Shown in pieces: positions 4,654 to 5,327 of a DNA stretch of 5,327 nt (the stretch's first letter is position 1; each line of letters opens with the position of its first letter). The position numbers were made by a program, and so were the translations under genes. The notes beneath the pieces were generated by a model, which was given only the letters and a program-made list of their open reading frames with translations, searched no databases and was not told the origin of the DNA. The stretch comes from Rhodospirillales bacterium. Lineage in GTDB: Bacteria; Pseudomonadota; Alphaproteobacteria; Acetobacterales; Acetobacteraceae. The DNA is taken from assembly GCA_015654825.1 (NCBI GenBank), contig JAATGE010000002.1, positions 1 to 5,327 of the forward strand, in the 5' to 3' direction.

Positions 4654-5327
4654 TTACTTATGCGCCATCGCCCTGCGCGCCAAGCCAATCGCCGGCAGCA
4701 AATCCTCCGCCACCAGCCCCGCCCCGGCAATCCTTGCCGCCTCCCCATGCAGCCACACCGCCGCCGCCGCCGCCTCGAACGGCGCCTGCCCCTGCGCCAG
4801 CTCCGCCGCCACCAGCCCCGACAGCACATCCCCCGACCCAGCCGTCGCCAGCCACGCCGGCGCGTTCGCATTGATCGCCGCCCGCCCATCCGGCGCCGCA
4901 ATCACGGTGTCGGAGCCCTTCAGCACCACGACAGCCCCCGTGCGTTTCGCCGCCGCCCGCGCCGCCGCCAGCCGTCCCCCCGCGATGAACCCGAACACGC
5001 GCGCGAATTCACCCTCATGCGGCGTCAGCACCGCCGCCCCGCGCAACCCGTCCGGCGCCCCGGCGAATGCACTCAGCCCATCCGCGTCCACCACCACCTG
5101 CCGCTCCGCCTTCAGCAACACCGGCAGCGCCAGCCTCGCCGCCTCCCGCCCAAGCCCCGGCCCACAAATCCACACACGCCGCCGCACATCGTCCAGCAGG
5201 CTCGCCAGCAGCCCCGCCTGCACGATCGTCCCCGCCTCCGTGCCGTGGAACGCCGCCGCCGCCGCCGGCTCCACCGCAATCGCCACCAGCCCGGCACCCC
5301 CATGCCGCGCCGCCAGCGCCGCCAGCC
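4654..5327 (-). CDS. nnrD: ADP-dependent NAD(P)H-hydrate dehydratase, C-terminal part (5' end outside window)
   Basis: The frame is open from the right edge to a TAA at 4654-4656 and gives 223 residues. It belongs to the YjeF C-terminal (ribokinase-like) domain family, which uses ADP to dehydrate S-NAD(P)HX, the damaged hydrated form of NAD(P)H, back to the reduced cofactor. In order (numbered from the first complete codon): GGAGLV (9-14), CGPGLG (54-59), DADG (80-83), TPHEGEFARVFG (101-112), VLKGSDTVIA (134-143) and the signature TAGSGDVLSGL (161-171), whose Asp166 is the expected catalytic base. The motif order and the C-terminus are intact. The frame stays open past the internal GTG at 5284-5286, and LAALAARHGGAGL upstream of it matches the family, so that GTG is not the start. 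Many bacterial versions are fused to an N-terminal NAD(P)HX epimerase domain; this cannot be seen here. The next gene on the strand is AceE-like, 153 nt away across an inverted repeat. Confidence 0.93.
   Translation of the reverse strand, partial: LAALAARHGGAGLVAIAVEPAAAAAFHGTEAGTIVQAGLLASLLDDVRRRVWICGPGLGREAARLALPVLLKAERQVVVDADGLSAFAGAPDGLRGAAVLTPHEGEFARVFGFIAGGRLAAARAAAKRTGAVVVLKGSDTVIAAPDGRAAINANAPAWLATAGSGDVLSGLVAAELAQGQAPFEAAAAAVWLHGEAARIAGAGLVAEDLLPAIGLARRAMAHK

Noticed and set aside
5284..5286. GTG as the start of the NnrD gene
   Set aside because: The frame stays open to the window edge and the upstream residues match the conserved ARxGGAGL stretch of the family, so the true start lies outside the window.
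4658..5303. Additional minus-strand frames rich in Gly or Arg inside the NnrD gene
   Set aside because: Their Gly/Arg-rich composition is typical of off-frame reading of GC-rich DNA. The NnrD frame carries the full set of family motifs.

Overview
The window looks like chromosomal DNA of a GC-rich alphaproteobacterium. An acetic-acid-bacterium relative (Acetobacteraceae, Rhodospirillales) is my best guess. The grounds are codon use dominated by G/C third positions, a short AceE-like transketolase of a type I associate with alphaproteobacteria, and two intergenic repeat families (a T-rich hairpin and a CCAGGGGC-type hairpin) that resemble ones I recall from that family. The placement comes from memory and was not tested by a search.

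Layout, left to right. Positions 1-198 (+) hold the last 65 codons of an IS66-family transposase. A T-rich repeat (201-239) follows it almost directly. Two paralogous genes of unknown function come next on the minus strand (251-910 and 1147-1806). Both are 219 codons long with the starts chosen here, they align without gaps, and about 52% of residues are identical by hand count. Each has a copy of the T-rich repeat at its 3' side, in opposite orientations, and a near-identical 15-nt motif about 50 nt upstream of its start. The 1807-2121 intergenic region holds a 17-nt palindrome, a degenerate hairpin repeat and a good hairpin repeat. A large minus-strand gene (2122-4500) encodes a 792-residue thiamine-diphosphate enzyme related to the homodimeric pyruvate dehydrogenase E1 (AceE). 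At the right edge (4654 to beyond 5327, minus) is the C-terminal part of an ADP-dependent NAD(P)H-hydrate dehydratase (NnrD), cut by the window edge.

The genes do not form an obvious single pathway. The AceE-like enzyme would act on 2-oxo acids, and NnrD repairs hydrated NAD(P)H, so both touch central and redox metabolism, but no E2/E3 partner is present. The 153-nt gap between them is almost entirely repeat: two oppositely oriented copies form a long inverted repeat that ends in a GC hairpin plus seven U residues, immediately before the Shine-Dalgarno of the AceE-like gene. This suggests termination or attenuation there rather than simple co-transcription.

The most interesting signals are the unknown paralog pair with its shared upstream motif, and the hairpin repeat family, whose copies show compensatory base-pair changes. 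I saw no tRNA, rRNA, CRISPR array, phage gene or defence system.
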